Origin: Rikenella sp031551865
GTDB lineage: Bacteria; Bacteroidota; Bacteroidia; Bacteroidales; Rikenellaceae
Assembly (NCBI GenBank): GCA_031551865.1
Contig: JAVBMY010000005.1
Coordinates: 62,001-126,000 of the forward strand
Reading direction: 5' to 3'
Length of the DNA stretch: 64,000 nucleotides
Shown here: in pieces, positions 32,758 through 40,643 of the stretch
Position numbering within the stretch: the first letter of the stretch is position 1
Layout of the letters: every line of letters begins with the position of its first letter
Notes under the pieces: generated by a model
What the model saw: only the letters and a program-made list of their open reading frames with translations
The model's database searches: none
Told to the model about the DNA's origin: nothing
Translations under genes and position numbers: made by a program

Positions 32758-33351
32758 ATGGCTAATCTCAATATTCACGCAACCCTGAGAGTGAATAACG
32801 ATGTCATTAACCGCGAAGTCATTGAATCCCTGAAAGCCGGCGACCACATGTCGTACAACAGGATCTACGTCAAATACCACGACCAGATCCTGCGTTTCAT
32901 TCATTCCCTGATCCGTTCCCTCGGCGACGCCGAGGAACTCACGCAAGAGATATTCGTTACCCTTTGGGCCAAGAAAGACCAGATCGATCCGGCTAAGAAC
33001 TTCAACGGCTACATTTACCGGATGGCCCGGAACAGCGTTCTCAACTACATCAAGGCCAGAAACGTACGCGCAGGGAGTCCGCTGGATGCGGCACAAAACG
33101 AAATCAGCGAGTACATCAGTTCCGAAGACATTGTCGTCGCCCGGGAAGTGAACCTGATCATCGAACTGGCGATCAGCCGTATGCCCGAGCAGCGCAAACG
33201 CATCATGGAGATGAGCCGTAAGGAAGGACTCTCGAACGAAGAGATCGCCGACCGGCTCTGCATCAAGAAATCCTCTGTCGAAAAACAAATCTCGTATGCA
33301 AGAAAGGAACTGAAAGAAATATTGGCCTCTTTCATTTTGATCTTCATGTAG
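32758..33351 (+). CDS. ECF-type RNA polymerase sigma factor
   Basis: A 197-residue sigma-70 family protein. Region 2 is seen in YNRIYVKYHDQILRFIHSLI and DAEELTQEIFVTLWAKK, and region 4 in the HTH GLSNEEIADRLCIKKSSVEKQISYARKEL. It directs RNA polymerase to its own promoters. The FecR-type anti-sigma gene follows, the usual arrangement for cell-surface signalling in Bacteroidetes. The 47 codons in frame upstream of ATG 32758 precede the promoter and are rejected. Confidence 0.93.
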   Translation: MANLNIHATLRVNNDVINREVIESLKAGDHMSYNRIYVKYHDQILRFIHSLIRSLGDAEELTQEIFVTLWAKKDQIDPAKNFNGYIYRMARNSVLNYIKARNVRAGSPLDAAQNEISEYISSEDIVVAREVNLIIELAISRMPEQRKRIMEMSRKEGLSNEEIADRLCIKKSSVEKQISYARKELKEILASFILIFM

Positions 33352-33436
33352 CCCCTTCCGGCGCCGCAAACCCTCTTTTTCCGACCGTTCGGTCAGCAAT
33401 CCTCCGGCTCACATAGCGCACAACGCAACCACAAAG

Positions 33437-33471
33437 TACCTTGCGGCATATTTTTTGCCTCAAGGTATCTT
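33437..33471 (+). terminator. Hairpin after the sigma factor gene
   Basis: TACCTTG/CAAGGTA and GGC/GCC pair around a T-rich loop and are followed by TCTTTTA. It lies 86 bases after the stop and suggests that sigma and anti-sigma genes are at least partly uncoupled in transcription. Confidence 0.6.
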
Positions 33472-33631
33472 TTATGTGTATTATATCGCGGTAATAAACT
33501 CTTGAAAATCAGCGTATGTAATAAAAATTCACATGCCGGACGGGAAGAAACCGGCAGGATAGTTGTATTTATAGAGGAAGACATTTTTGCCCTGAGATGT
33601 TACAATTGTTAGCCCACCAGACAATCTCGCC

Positions 33632-34780
33632 ATGTCACAAAAAATTAAGAAATATGCCGAGTGCATAATCTCGCTGTACACCAGTGGCAACGTCGCTCCC
33701 GAAACCGAAGAAAAAGTGAAGGAGTGGCTCTCCGACGACCGGTTCGCCGAAGAGAAAGACGAAGCCCTGCAACAACTATGGGGCAAATTCAACAGCAGCG
33801 AAACGTACAACACCTATAAGTCGCTGCTGGAGACCCGCAAACGTATCGGCCTGCCGGTTCCCGGCACGTCCGATCCCGAAAACGCCATCCGGGAACTGAT
33901 CGGAGAGATGGGCGATCCGGCGCTCAACCCCGCCGCCCACTCCTACCGCATCCGCAAAACACCGGTCGGTAATTCCGGCAAAACACTGGTAACTCCGGCA
34001 AAACGCAACCACACCCTGTGGGTCCGGGCAGCGGCCGCAGCCATCGCCGCAGCGTTCATCGGCGGAACCGCCTACCTGCTGACCCACCGGCAGGCCTCCG
34101 AAACGGCTGCTCCCGCCCCCGTGGCAGAGGTTACCGTCCCGGTCTCCGAAAAACAGCAACACCTGACGCTGGCCGACCGATCCGACGTATGGATCAACAG
34201 CAATACTATTTTGCGTTATGCCAAAGATTTCGACTCGAACCGCGAAGTCTACCTCGACGGCGAGGCCTATTTCGCAGTCGCCCGCACACCCGACCACGCC
34301 GCGTTCAACGTACGCACCGACCAACTGAAACTAACCGTCCTGGGCACCGAGTTCAACGTCTGCAACCACAACAAAGAGAATTACACCACCGTCGAACTTT
34401 TCTCGGGTAACCTGCGGGTTGCCATCACCGCCACCGGACAGACGGTCAACCTGAGCCCAAACGAGTTGCTGATCTATCACCACCTGACCCGCGAAATCAG
34501 CATAAGCCCCATCATCGGCAGTGACAATACCCGGAGCTGGCGTCTGGAAAGCATCGATTTCACCAATACTACGCTCGGCCAGATTTTCGAATCGCTCGGC
34601 AAAATATACGGAATGACCGTAGAGACCGACGCCACGTTCGGACAGAACGAAAACTTCATAGTCGAACTGCGCGGCAACGAAAGCATCGAAGAGATCCTGA
34701 ACGTGCTCGAAACCATCTCGCATAAGTTCAGCTACTCGCTCGAAGCGGATACGATCAAAATATCGAAAACCAACATTTAG
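33632..34780 (+). CDS. FecR-family anti-sigma factor
   Basis: A 382-residue inner-membrane regulator. The cytoplasmic N-terminus (~1-128) would hold the sigma factor; one membrane helix at ~129-150 (AAAAAIAAAFIGGTAYLL); a periplasmic FecR domain (~175-270: DRSDVWINSNTILRY...VYLDGEAYFAVART) and a C-terminal DUF4974 domain (~310-380: FTNTTLGQIFESLGKIYGM). In most Bacteroidetes systems the DUF4974 domain meets the STN domain of a TonB receptor. Here no TonB receptor follows: the only nearby STN domain is in the next gene, 9 bases downstream. Confidence 0.92.
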   Translation: MSQKIKKYAECIISLYTSGNVAPETEEKVKEWLSDDRFAEEKDEALQQLWGKFNSSETYNTYKSLLETRKRIGLPVPGTSDPENAIRELIGEMGDPALNPAAHSYRIRKTPVGNSGKTLVTPAKRNHTLWVRAAAAAIAAAFIGGTAYLLTHRQASETAAPAPVAEVTVPVSEKQQHLTLADRSDVWINSNTILRYAKDFDSNREVYLDGEAYFAVARTPDHAAFNVRTDQLKLTVLGTEFNVCNHNKENYTTVELFSGNLRVAITATGQTVNLSPNELLIYHHLTREISISPIIGSDNTRSWRLESIDFTNTTLGQIFESLGKIYGMTVETDATFGQNENFIVELRGNESIEEILNVLETISHKFSYSLEADTIKISKTNI

Positions 34781-34789
34781 ACCTGAAAT

Positions 34790-35854
34790 ATGAGATTCCC
34801 CATCACCGGATTAAAACGGGCCCTCGTGCTGACCGCCTTGCTGCTGGGATGCAGCGGGGCCGGCGCCCAGGCACAGACGGTCACCCTACAGAATCCGCAA
34901 CAAACGCTCGGACAGGCGCTTAAAGAGATTGGCGCCCAAACCGGGCTCAAATTGGCGGTAAACCAGGCCAACCTCGACCAGGAAAAAACCATCGGGCTCA
35001 CCCTGGCCCACGCCCAGTTGAACACCGCCATGGAGCGGTTGCTCGAAAACACGAGCCATACTTACATCGTACGGAACGACTACCTGATGGTCTTCCCTAT
35101 CAACGAGATCACCCGTTACGTCACTTCGGGCGAATCACCTCGCGTGCAGACCACCGAGATTCCCACCCATGCGGAAACCCGTGCCGAGTCACGCCCGATC
35201 GACAAAGCGCCAATCGTCGAAGTGACGCGTCCCGATAACGTACCCGTTGAGATTATCCCGGTGCAACCGGATCCCGTGATCGTCAACCAGTACAATACAC
35301 AGCTCCCCGCTATCCTGAACATTCCCAAGTCCGGCCCCAAGGTAGCCCTGAAGACCAATCTGCTCTACGGCGGCGCCACACTGACCCCTAACCTCGGCAT
35401 CGAGATCGGGCTTGGTAAAAAAACCACCCTTGACATCAGCGCCGGCTACAACCCGTGGAACCTCAACGGCGAAAACAACGACAACAAGAAACTGGTGCAC
35501 TACCTGATCCAACCCGAATTCCGCTGGTGGCTGTGCGAACGGTTCAACGGCCACTTCTTCGGTGTGCACGGCCTTTTCTCGCACTACAACATCGCCGGAC
35601 ACGACATCCCGCTGATTGACTTCGAAAAACAGTTCCGCTACGAAGGCTACGCCTACGGCGGGGGCGTATCCTACGGTTACCACTGGATGCTAAGCAAACA
35701 CTGGGGACTCGAATTCACCATCGGTGTGGGGGCCGCCTACCTGAAATACGACAAGTACGACTGCGCCCGCTGCCGCGACAAGATCGGCACCGAAAGCAAA
35801 ACCTACTTCGGCCCCACGAAAGCAGGCATCAACCTGGTGTTCATCATCAAATAA
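34790..35854 (+). CDS. STN-domain and DUF3575 barrel fusion protein
   Basis: A 354-residue exported protein. After the signal peptide (~1-29), residues ~30-100 match the STN (secretin/TonB N-terminal) fold: QTLGQALKEIGAQTGLKLAV and LTLAHAQLNTAMERLLENT. A proline-rich linker (~105-185) leads to a DUF3575 barrel (~190-354: ALKTNLLYGGATLTPNLGIEIGLG...FGPTKAGINLVF). In TonB receptors STN signals to FecR-type anti-sigma factors; here it is fused to a fimbrial-locus barrel and encoded 9 bases after FecR, so a sensor role for the state of the fimbrial apparatus is inferred. The 73-nt modules start directly after its stop codon. Confidence 0.8.
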   Translation: MRFPITGLKRALVLTALLLGCSGAGAQAQTVTLQNPQQTLGQALKEIGAQTGLKLAVNQANLDQEKTIGLTLAHAQLNTAMERLLENTSHTYIVRNDYLMVFPINEITRYVTSGESPRVQTTEIPTHAETRAESRPIDKAPIVEVTRPDNVPVEIIPVQPDPVIVNQYNTQLPAILNIPKSGPKVALKTNLLYGGATLTPNLGIEIGLGKKTTLDISAGYNPWNLNGENNDNKKLVHYLIQPEFRWWLCERFNGHFFGVHGLFSHYNIAGHDIPLIDFEKQFRYEGYAYGGGVSYGYHWMLSKHWGLEFTIGVGAAYLKYDKYDCARCRDKIGTESKTYFGPTKAGINLVFIIK

Positions 35855-36000
35855 CGAAAAGACGGGACGCGAGGGCACGGCCTTTACAGGACGGAGCCGG
35901 GCGCAAGAAACGAAGGATGAAATCCAACGTTTTTAATCAGCAGGGGCGCTGTCATTACACAGACGGTGCCGAGTGTAAGAAACGACGAATGAAATTCAAC
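35855..36000 (+). repeat. Two tandem ~73-nt leader modules upstream of the DUF3868-OmpA gene
   Basis: Module A (35855-35927) and module B (35928-36000) belong to the same family as the three at 22636-22854. Both have GGC/GCC outer pairs. The inner stems differ, CCT/AGG in A and CTGT/ACAG in B, yet stay complementary. They end in AAGAAACGAAGGATGAAATCC and AAGAAACGACGAATGAAATTC. The ATG of A (35917) is in frame with the ATG of B (35989), which begins the next gene. Confidence 0.85.
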
Positions 36001-37152
36001 ATGAGAAACAGACTATCCATACTCCTTGCCGCAAGCATGCTCGCCTGCGCCGGACTCCCGGAACAAGGCCGCGCCGCCAATCCGAACCGGGGTAAAGTCA
36101 CGCTAAGCGACATACACATCACTCCTGCGGCCAACCAGCGGTCGGTCAGCATAAGTTTCCGGACCGCCATCAGCGAAAAAGCCGTAAAAAGCGACTACAC
36201 CCTCGTACTCACCCCCGTACTCACGAACGGCAACGACCGTTTCGTGATGAAACCGATCGTGATCCAGGGGCGCCGGGCCCGCATTTCCGACCAGCGCTAC
36301 AGCATGTCGATCCGCCACGCCATAGACCGCGGGGCCATCTACGCCCGCAACGGCGAGGCAGTCGCTTACCGCGCTACCCTGCCCTACCAAAGCTGGATGG
36401 AAGGCGGGGAAATTGTGCTCGAAAAATACACCGAAGGATGTTGCATGGGCAACTACATGCCCGGCGAGATGCTGGCCGACAACCTGGTCATCGCGCCGCC
36501 GCCCCCCATGGAGGAACCCGAGCCGGAACCTGTCCAGGTCGTGATCCTCCCCAAACTGACCACCGGCGACCGGCTGGCCGAACAACACCCCTACATCGCC
36601 CCGATATCGGCATACTCCGACAACGGCCCCACGGACCGGAGCCTGACCGTCTATTACGATGTGAACAAGAGCAAAACCATCGACCGTTCGCTGCGCAACA
36701 ACGGCCAGATCCTCGATGAGCTGATCTCTTCGGTCCGGACCATCGAGCAGTCGACCGACAGCCGGATCGTGAAGATCGTCATCTCGGGTTTCGCATCGCC
36801 CGAAGGATCGCTGAGCCTGAACAAACAACTGGCACAGAACCGCGCCACGACATTCAGGGACTATATCGTCGAGCACACCTCGTCGGTCACCCCCGAAATG
36901 GTCACGATCTTCAACGGCGGCGAAGACTGGGAAGGCCTGCGGCAAATGGTGGCCGCTTCTTCGATGCAATACCGCGACGAAGTGCTCGACATCATCGACC
37001 ACACTCCCGTATGGGACGCCAAAGCCCAGACCGGACGCCAGAACGAACTGATGAAACTACATGGTGGGGTTCCCTACCGTTACCTGCTGCGCAATTTCTT
37101 CCCCGACCTGCGCAACGCCGCCTACATCAAGGTATACTACGAAAACAAGTAA
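35989..37152 (+). CDS. DUF3868 / OmpA-like fimbrial assembly protein
   Basis: A 387-residue exported protein. The signal peptide (RNRLSILLAASMLACAG) starts at a second ATG (36001), 12 bases after the module-B ATG. The N-terminal DUF3868 domain (~30-175) includes VTLSDIHITPAANQRSVSISF and the EKYTEGCCMGNYM segment. A proline/glutamate linker (PPPPMEEPEPEP) leads to an OmpA-type domain (~230-387: VYYDVNKSKTIDRSLRNNG...IVISGFASPEGSLSLNKQLAQNRA). Such proteins accompany DUF3575 barrels and Mfa2 anchors in fimbrial operons and probably link them to peptidoglycan. A start at 35917 would add 24 residues coded by the repeat module. Confidence 0.85.
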   Translation: MKFNMRNRLSILLAASMLACAGLPEQGRAANPNRGKVTLSDIHITPAANQRSVSISFRTAISEKAVKSDYTLVLTPVLTNGNDRFVMKPIVIQGRRARISDQRYSMSIRHAIDRGAIYARNGEAVAYRATLPYQSWMEGGEIVLEKYTEGCCMGNYMPGEMLADNLVIAPPPPMEEPEPEPVQVVILPKLTTGDRLAEQHPYIAPISAYSDNGPTDRSLTVYYDVNKSKTIDRSLRNNGQILDELISSVRTIEQSTDSRIVKIVISGFASPEGSLSLNKQLAQNRATTFRDYIVEHTSSVTPEMVTIFNGGEDWEGLRQMVAASSMQYRDEVLDIIDHTPVWDAKAQTGRQNELMKLHGGVPYRYLLRNFFPDLRNAAYIKVYYENK

Positions 37153-37279
37153 ACAAAACACCCGGCCCGGCGTCGGATTCCACCCTTCATTTTTCAAGCC
37201 CGGTACCGGCCATTTTTAATGGCCGGGCCCCTCGCTAGTGAAAATGGCGACGCCCCGAAACTCAGACAAAACCGATCCG

Positions 37280-38419
37280 ATGAAAATGCACAAATCAATA
37301 CCTGGAGCCATGATCGCCCTCGCGGCTTTCGCGGCGGCCCTGCTGTCCGGGTGTGTAAAAGAGAGCTTCAAAGACTGCGTGAGCACTGTGACCCTGCAAT
37401 TCTCTTATACGCTCAACCTGGACGACACCGACAAATTCGACCAGCAGGTATCCTACGTCGACCTGTTTATCTACAACGAGCAAGGAACGATCTTCCGGAG
37501 GCAGCGGGTACAGGTCGCCAACATGACCATCGGCCCCGGAGGCATACGGCAGACCACGCTCCAGCTCCCGAAAGGAGAATACACCGTGGTCGCCTGGGGT
37601 AACCTCGACGACAACGACTACGACACTTGGTCGTATGAGAACCTCAGCCAGATGCGCGTCGACCTGGCCCTCGACATCCCCACCTCAGGCATCATTCACC
37701 ACAGTGAGTCCGAGCTATTCCACGGCATAATTCCCTTGAGCGTAGACCGCTACCAGGACGTCAGCGGCCACTTCGACATGGTGAAGAACAGCAACGACAT
37801 CTGCGTGGTCCTCTATCTCGACAACCCCACCCTTTCGGCCGACTTCAGCATCTACGACATCGAAATATCGGGCTGCAACGGCTCTTACAATGCCGACAAC
37901 TCGAAATACGCGTCATCGCAAATGATCCACTACTTCCCGTACACCTCGGGACCGCTGGCCGACTACACGCCAGGGTACCACAACACGGGAAAACACTTCG
38001 AGTTCCGGACCCTCAGGCTGCTCTGCAACGACGACCTCTACCTGACCATCACCGAGGCCGGCACTGTCAAATACCGCGAGAAACTGACCGACCTCATCGC
38101 CCAGGTTTATCCGAGTTGTACGACCGACCGCCAGCTCGACCGGCGCGACGACTACACGCTGGCCTTCACCGTAGACTCCAACATCATCCTCAACGGCGGA
38201 GGCGACCTTGACGGCGAAGACGGCGGCAGCGGATCGGGCGGCGGAGACCTCGACGGCGACGGCCAAGACGGCGGCAACGGATCGGGCGGCGGTGACCTCG
38301 ATGGCCAGGACGGCGGTAACGGATCGGGCGGCGGTGACCTCGACGGCGAAGATTACGGGGGCCCCGGCGGGAATGCCGGCGGAATCGGCGACGGCGGGAC
38401 CCTCAGATACCCACAGTAA
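37280..38419 (+). CDS. FimB/Mfa2-family fimbrial anchor with Gly/Asp repeat tail
   Basis: A 379-residue lipoprotein with lipobox Cys in AALLSGC. The Mfa2 pattern is clear: VSYVDLFIYNEQGTIFRRQRV, LQLPKGEYTVVAWGN and FRTLRLLCNDDLYLTITEAG. Mfa2-type proteins anchor and limit the length of Mfa1-type fimbriae. The last ~65 residues are an unusual low-complexity tail of four GGGDLDGxDGGxGS-type repeats that is not part of the family. Start at ATG 37280 (MKMHKS); an upstream ATG at 37238 adds a charged, non-signal-like stretch. Confidence 0.88.
   Translation: MKMHKSIPGAMIALAAFAAALLSGCVKESFKDCVSTVTLQFSYTLNLDDTDKFDQQVSYVDLFIYNEQGTIFRRQRVQVANMTIGPGGIRQTTLQLPKGEYTVVAWGNLDDNDYDTWSYENLSQMRVDLALDIPTSGIIHHSESELFHGIIPLSVDRYQDVSGHFDMVKNSNDICVVLYLDNPTLSADFSIYDIEISGCNGSYNADNSKYASSQMIHYFPYTSGPLADYTPGYHNTGKHFEFRTLRLLCNDDLYLTITEAGTVKYREKLTDLIAQVYPSCTTDRQLDRRDDYTLAFTVDSNIILNGGGDLDGEDGGSGSGGGDLDGDGQDGGNGSGGGDLDGQDGGNGSGGGDLDGEDYGGPGGNAGGIGDGGTLRYPQ
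38195..38370 (+). repeat. In-frame 42- to 48-bp tandem repeats coding the Gly/Asp tail of the anchor
   Basis: Four copies coding GGGDLDGEDGGSGS, GGGDLDGDGQDGGNGS, GGGDLDGQDGGNGS and GGGDLDGEDYGG. The DNA units are nearly identical, so copy number is likely to vary between strains by slippage or recombination. The DxDGxDGG pattern resembles Ca2+-binding loops, though spacing is not that of a known repeat family. Confidence 0.85.
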
Positions 38420-38466
38420 ATCAACCTGAAAAAACACATAATACTCAACGAAACTAATTCAATCCT

Positions 38467-40551
38467 ATGAAAAAACTGATAGTAACGGCAATGGCGGCAT
38501 TGGTAGTGTCGGGTTGCAAGCAAGAAGATCCGGGCACCTCTTCGCCTGACGGCAAGACCGAGGTGATTCTCCGGGGCGCTACGGGAAGCAGCGTCGATAC
38601 GCGCACTTTTCTCGACGACACCGAGGGCGCCAAAGTGCCCGTACTTTGGTCGACTGGCGATGCGATAGGCATATTCACCTACACTTCGGGAGCTTCGGCC
38701 GCAAACGCCAAAGGTTCCCTGATGGAAGGTGCCGGAGCGCGCGACGGCAAGTTCGTATCGTTGGGCATAGAGATGGCCCCCACGGGCAACATGTTCTACA
38801 TGTACTACCCGTACGATGCCAACGCGACGAACATCAGCACGCCGAGCGACAACGACACGCCCGTGAAGTACAACGGTACCGACACAGACAACCCCTTCAT
38901 CACCGGCTTCCTGCCCGCGACGCAAGACCAGTTGAAACCCGACGACCTGGGCCACTTTGCCAAGTACGGGTATTCGGTAGCCGTGTCCGAGCCCGCCGAT
39001 GCCGGACAGGAGATCGACTTCACGATGGAGCACCTGCTTTCGTACGTACAACTATCGCTCTACGGTTCGGGCGACCTGGCCGGTTATTCGGTCAGCCAGA
39101 TCACCTTCGAAACACCGGTGAACACCCAGCTCACGGGATACTTCAACGGCTATTTCAAACCGCAGTCCAACGGCAAACGTTTTTCGAGCTTCAGCAGCAG
39201 TGACCCTACCCTCTTCAGCAACGCGATCACCCTCGACATCACCGAACCTGAAGCGCTGACCGACGACGCCGGCAACCCGCAGCGGTTCATCCTCTCGATG
39301 CTCCCGGTCGACCTGAGCAACCAGAACATCAAGGTGGTGGTCACCCTTTCGAAAACCGAAGGCACCGACACGCACATCCGCTTCTACGCCACCAATATTG
39401 ATGGCAAGAACTTCAAAGAAGATTGCCTGACCCGGATCAAATGCAACGTAAACTCGTGGACCCGCATCTACCCGATGCGTGTGGGCATCGTCTGGCAGGA
39501 AGGCGTAACGATCGACCCGAGCAGCATCGAACTCATCAGCGCAGCCGAGGGTACCGACCTGTCGGCCAAACATGCCAACAGTTACATCGTCCCCACCACG
39601 GGCGGCACGTTCACCATCCCCGCCAAGAAAGGCGACGGTTCGTGGGTCGAAGGCATCGACTCCGACAAGCTGAACTACCTGAAATTCACCGTTCCGGCCT
39701 GCCCCGCCGGAGCCAACGCTGTGATCGGCGTGTACCGTTGGAACCCCGACGACCCGACCAACCAGTCGAACACTATCCTTTACAGCTGGCACCTCTGGAT
39801 CACTGATCCCGCCGAAGTGCTGGTCGATGGCACCACGACGTTCCTCGACCGCGACCTCGGCGCCACGTCGGCCGACCGTACATCGCTCGACGCCCTGTCG
39901 TACTATTACCAGTGGGGACGCAAAGACCTGTTCCCCCGCGCCAGCCAGCGCGGCCCGTTCACCGGCCCCGAAGACGAAACGGCGTTCAACGAAACCGGCA
40001 CCTACGGGTATACCCGCCCGGTAGTGTTCAACACCTCCATATTCGCCAACCTGAAATGGACACTCGTGCGGTCGAAACAAGACTACAACGACACCTACCA
40101 GAAGCCGACCACGTTCATCGACGGTACGGTACTCGGCACCAACCAGTTCAACATGGCCATGACCGAAGGACACCGTAACATGCCTTCGTATAACAACAAG
40201 GCCATCAGCACCTGGGCTGACCACGCCGATCCCTGCCCCTTCGGCTACCACGTGCCCACCGTGGACGAACTGAGCCTGCTCATCGGCGTTCCGAAAGGCG
40301 ACGCCACCGACCTGGCCAACCGGGGCATTACGGTCAAAGGATTGTGGTTCCCGCACGCCGGCTACCGCAACAACGAGTACGCCAATTTCCGCGCACTCGG
40401 TAGCCAGGGCCTTCTCTGGGCCAACATCACGAATCAGGGATCCGAAATAGGGCGCTATGCGCGGTCGTGGCATTGCGACTACAATGGTAACCCGTATTTC
40501 GCCCAGGGGCGTATCTCCGGTGGCCGCACCGTACGCTGCGTCAAAAACTAA
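38467..40551 (+). CDS. Fimbrillin-like lipoprotein with C-terminal FISUMP domain
   Basis: A 694-residue lipoprotein (lipobox near LVVSGC). The N-terminal ~310 residues are fimbrillin-like: VLWSTGDAIGIFTYTSG, YMYYPYDAN and a paralogous block shared with the next gene. The C-terminal ~230 residues match the FISUMP (Fib_succ_major) pattern: TTTFLDRDLGA, YYYQWGRKDLFPR, CPFGYHVPTVDEL and GGRTVRCVKN at the end. FISUMP domains occur on surface proteins and putative adhesins of Bacteroidetes, so this may be a tip subunit. It lies 47 bases after the anchor gene. Confidence 0.82.
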   Translation: MKKLIVTAMAALVVSGCKQEDPGTSSPDGKTEVILRGATGSSVDTRTFLDDTEGAKVPVLWSTGDAIGIFTYTSGASAANAKGSLMEGAGARDGKFVSLGIEMAPTGNMFYMYYPYDANATNISTPSDNDTPVKYNGTDTDNPFITGFLPATQDQLKPDDLGHFAKYGYSVAVSEPADAGQEIDFTMEHLLSYVQLSLYGSGDLAGYSVSQITFETPVNTQLTGYFNGYFKPQSNGKRFSSFSSSDPTLFSNAITLDITEPEALTDDAGNPQRFILSMLPVDLSNQNIKVVVTLSKTEGTDTHIRFYATNIDGKNFKEDCLTRIKCNVNSWTRIYPMRVGIVWQEGVTIDPSSIELISAAEGTDLSAKHANSYIVPTTGGTFTIPAKKGDGSWVEGIDSDKLNYLKFTVPACPAGANAVIGVYRWNPDDPTNQSNTILYSWHLWITDPAEVLVDGTTTFLDRDLGATSADRTSLDALSYYYQWGRKDLFPRASQRGPFTGPEDETAFNETGTYGYTRPVVFNTSIFANLKWTLVRSKQDYNDTYQKPTTFIDGTVLGTNQFNMAMTEGHRNMPSYNNKAISTWADHADPCPFGYHVPTVDELSLLIGVPKGDATDLANRGITVKGLWFPHAGYRNNEYANFRALGSQGLLWANITNQGSEIGRYARSWHCDYNGNPYFAQGRISGGRTVRCVKN

Positions 40552-40643
40552 CATTCCAAACCCAGGGGCGAACTGCCCGGAGCTCCCCAAAGGTTCCGGG
40601 CAAACGCCTCCCCCCTCTTATTCATTAAATTGCTTCTACTGCA

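Noticed and set aside
39052..40590. A 512-codon minus-strand frame opposite the FISUMP fimbrillin gene
   Set aside because: Antisense shadow of a gene with clear lipobox and FISUMP motifs.
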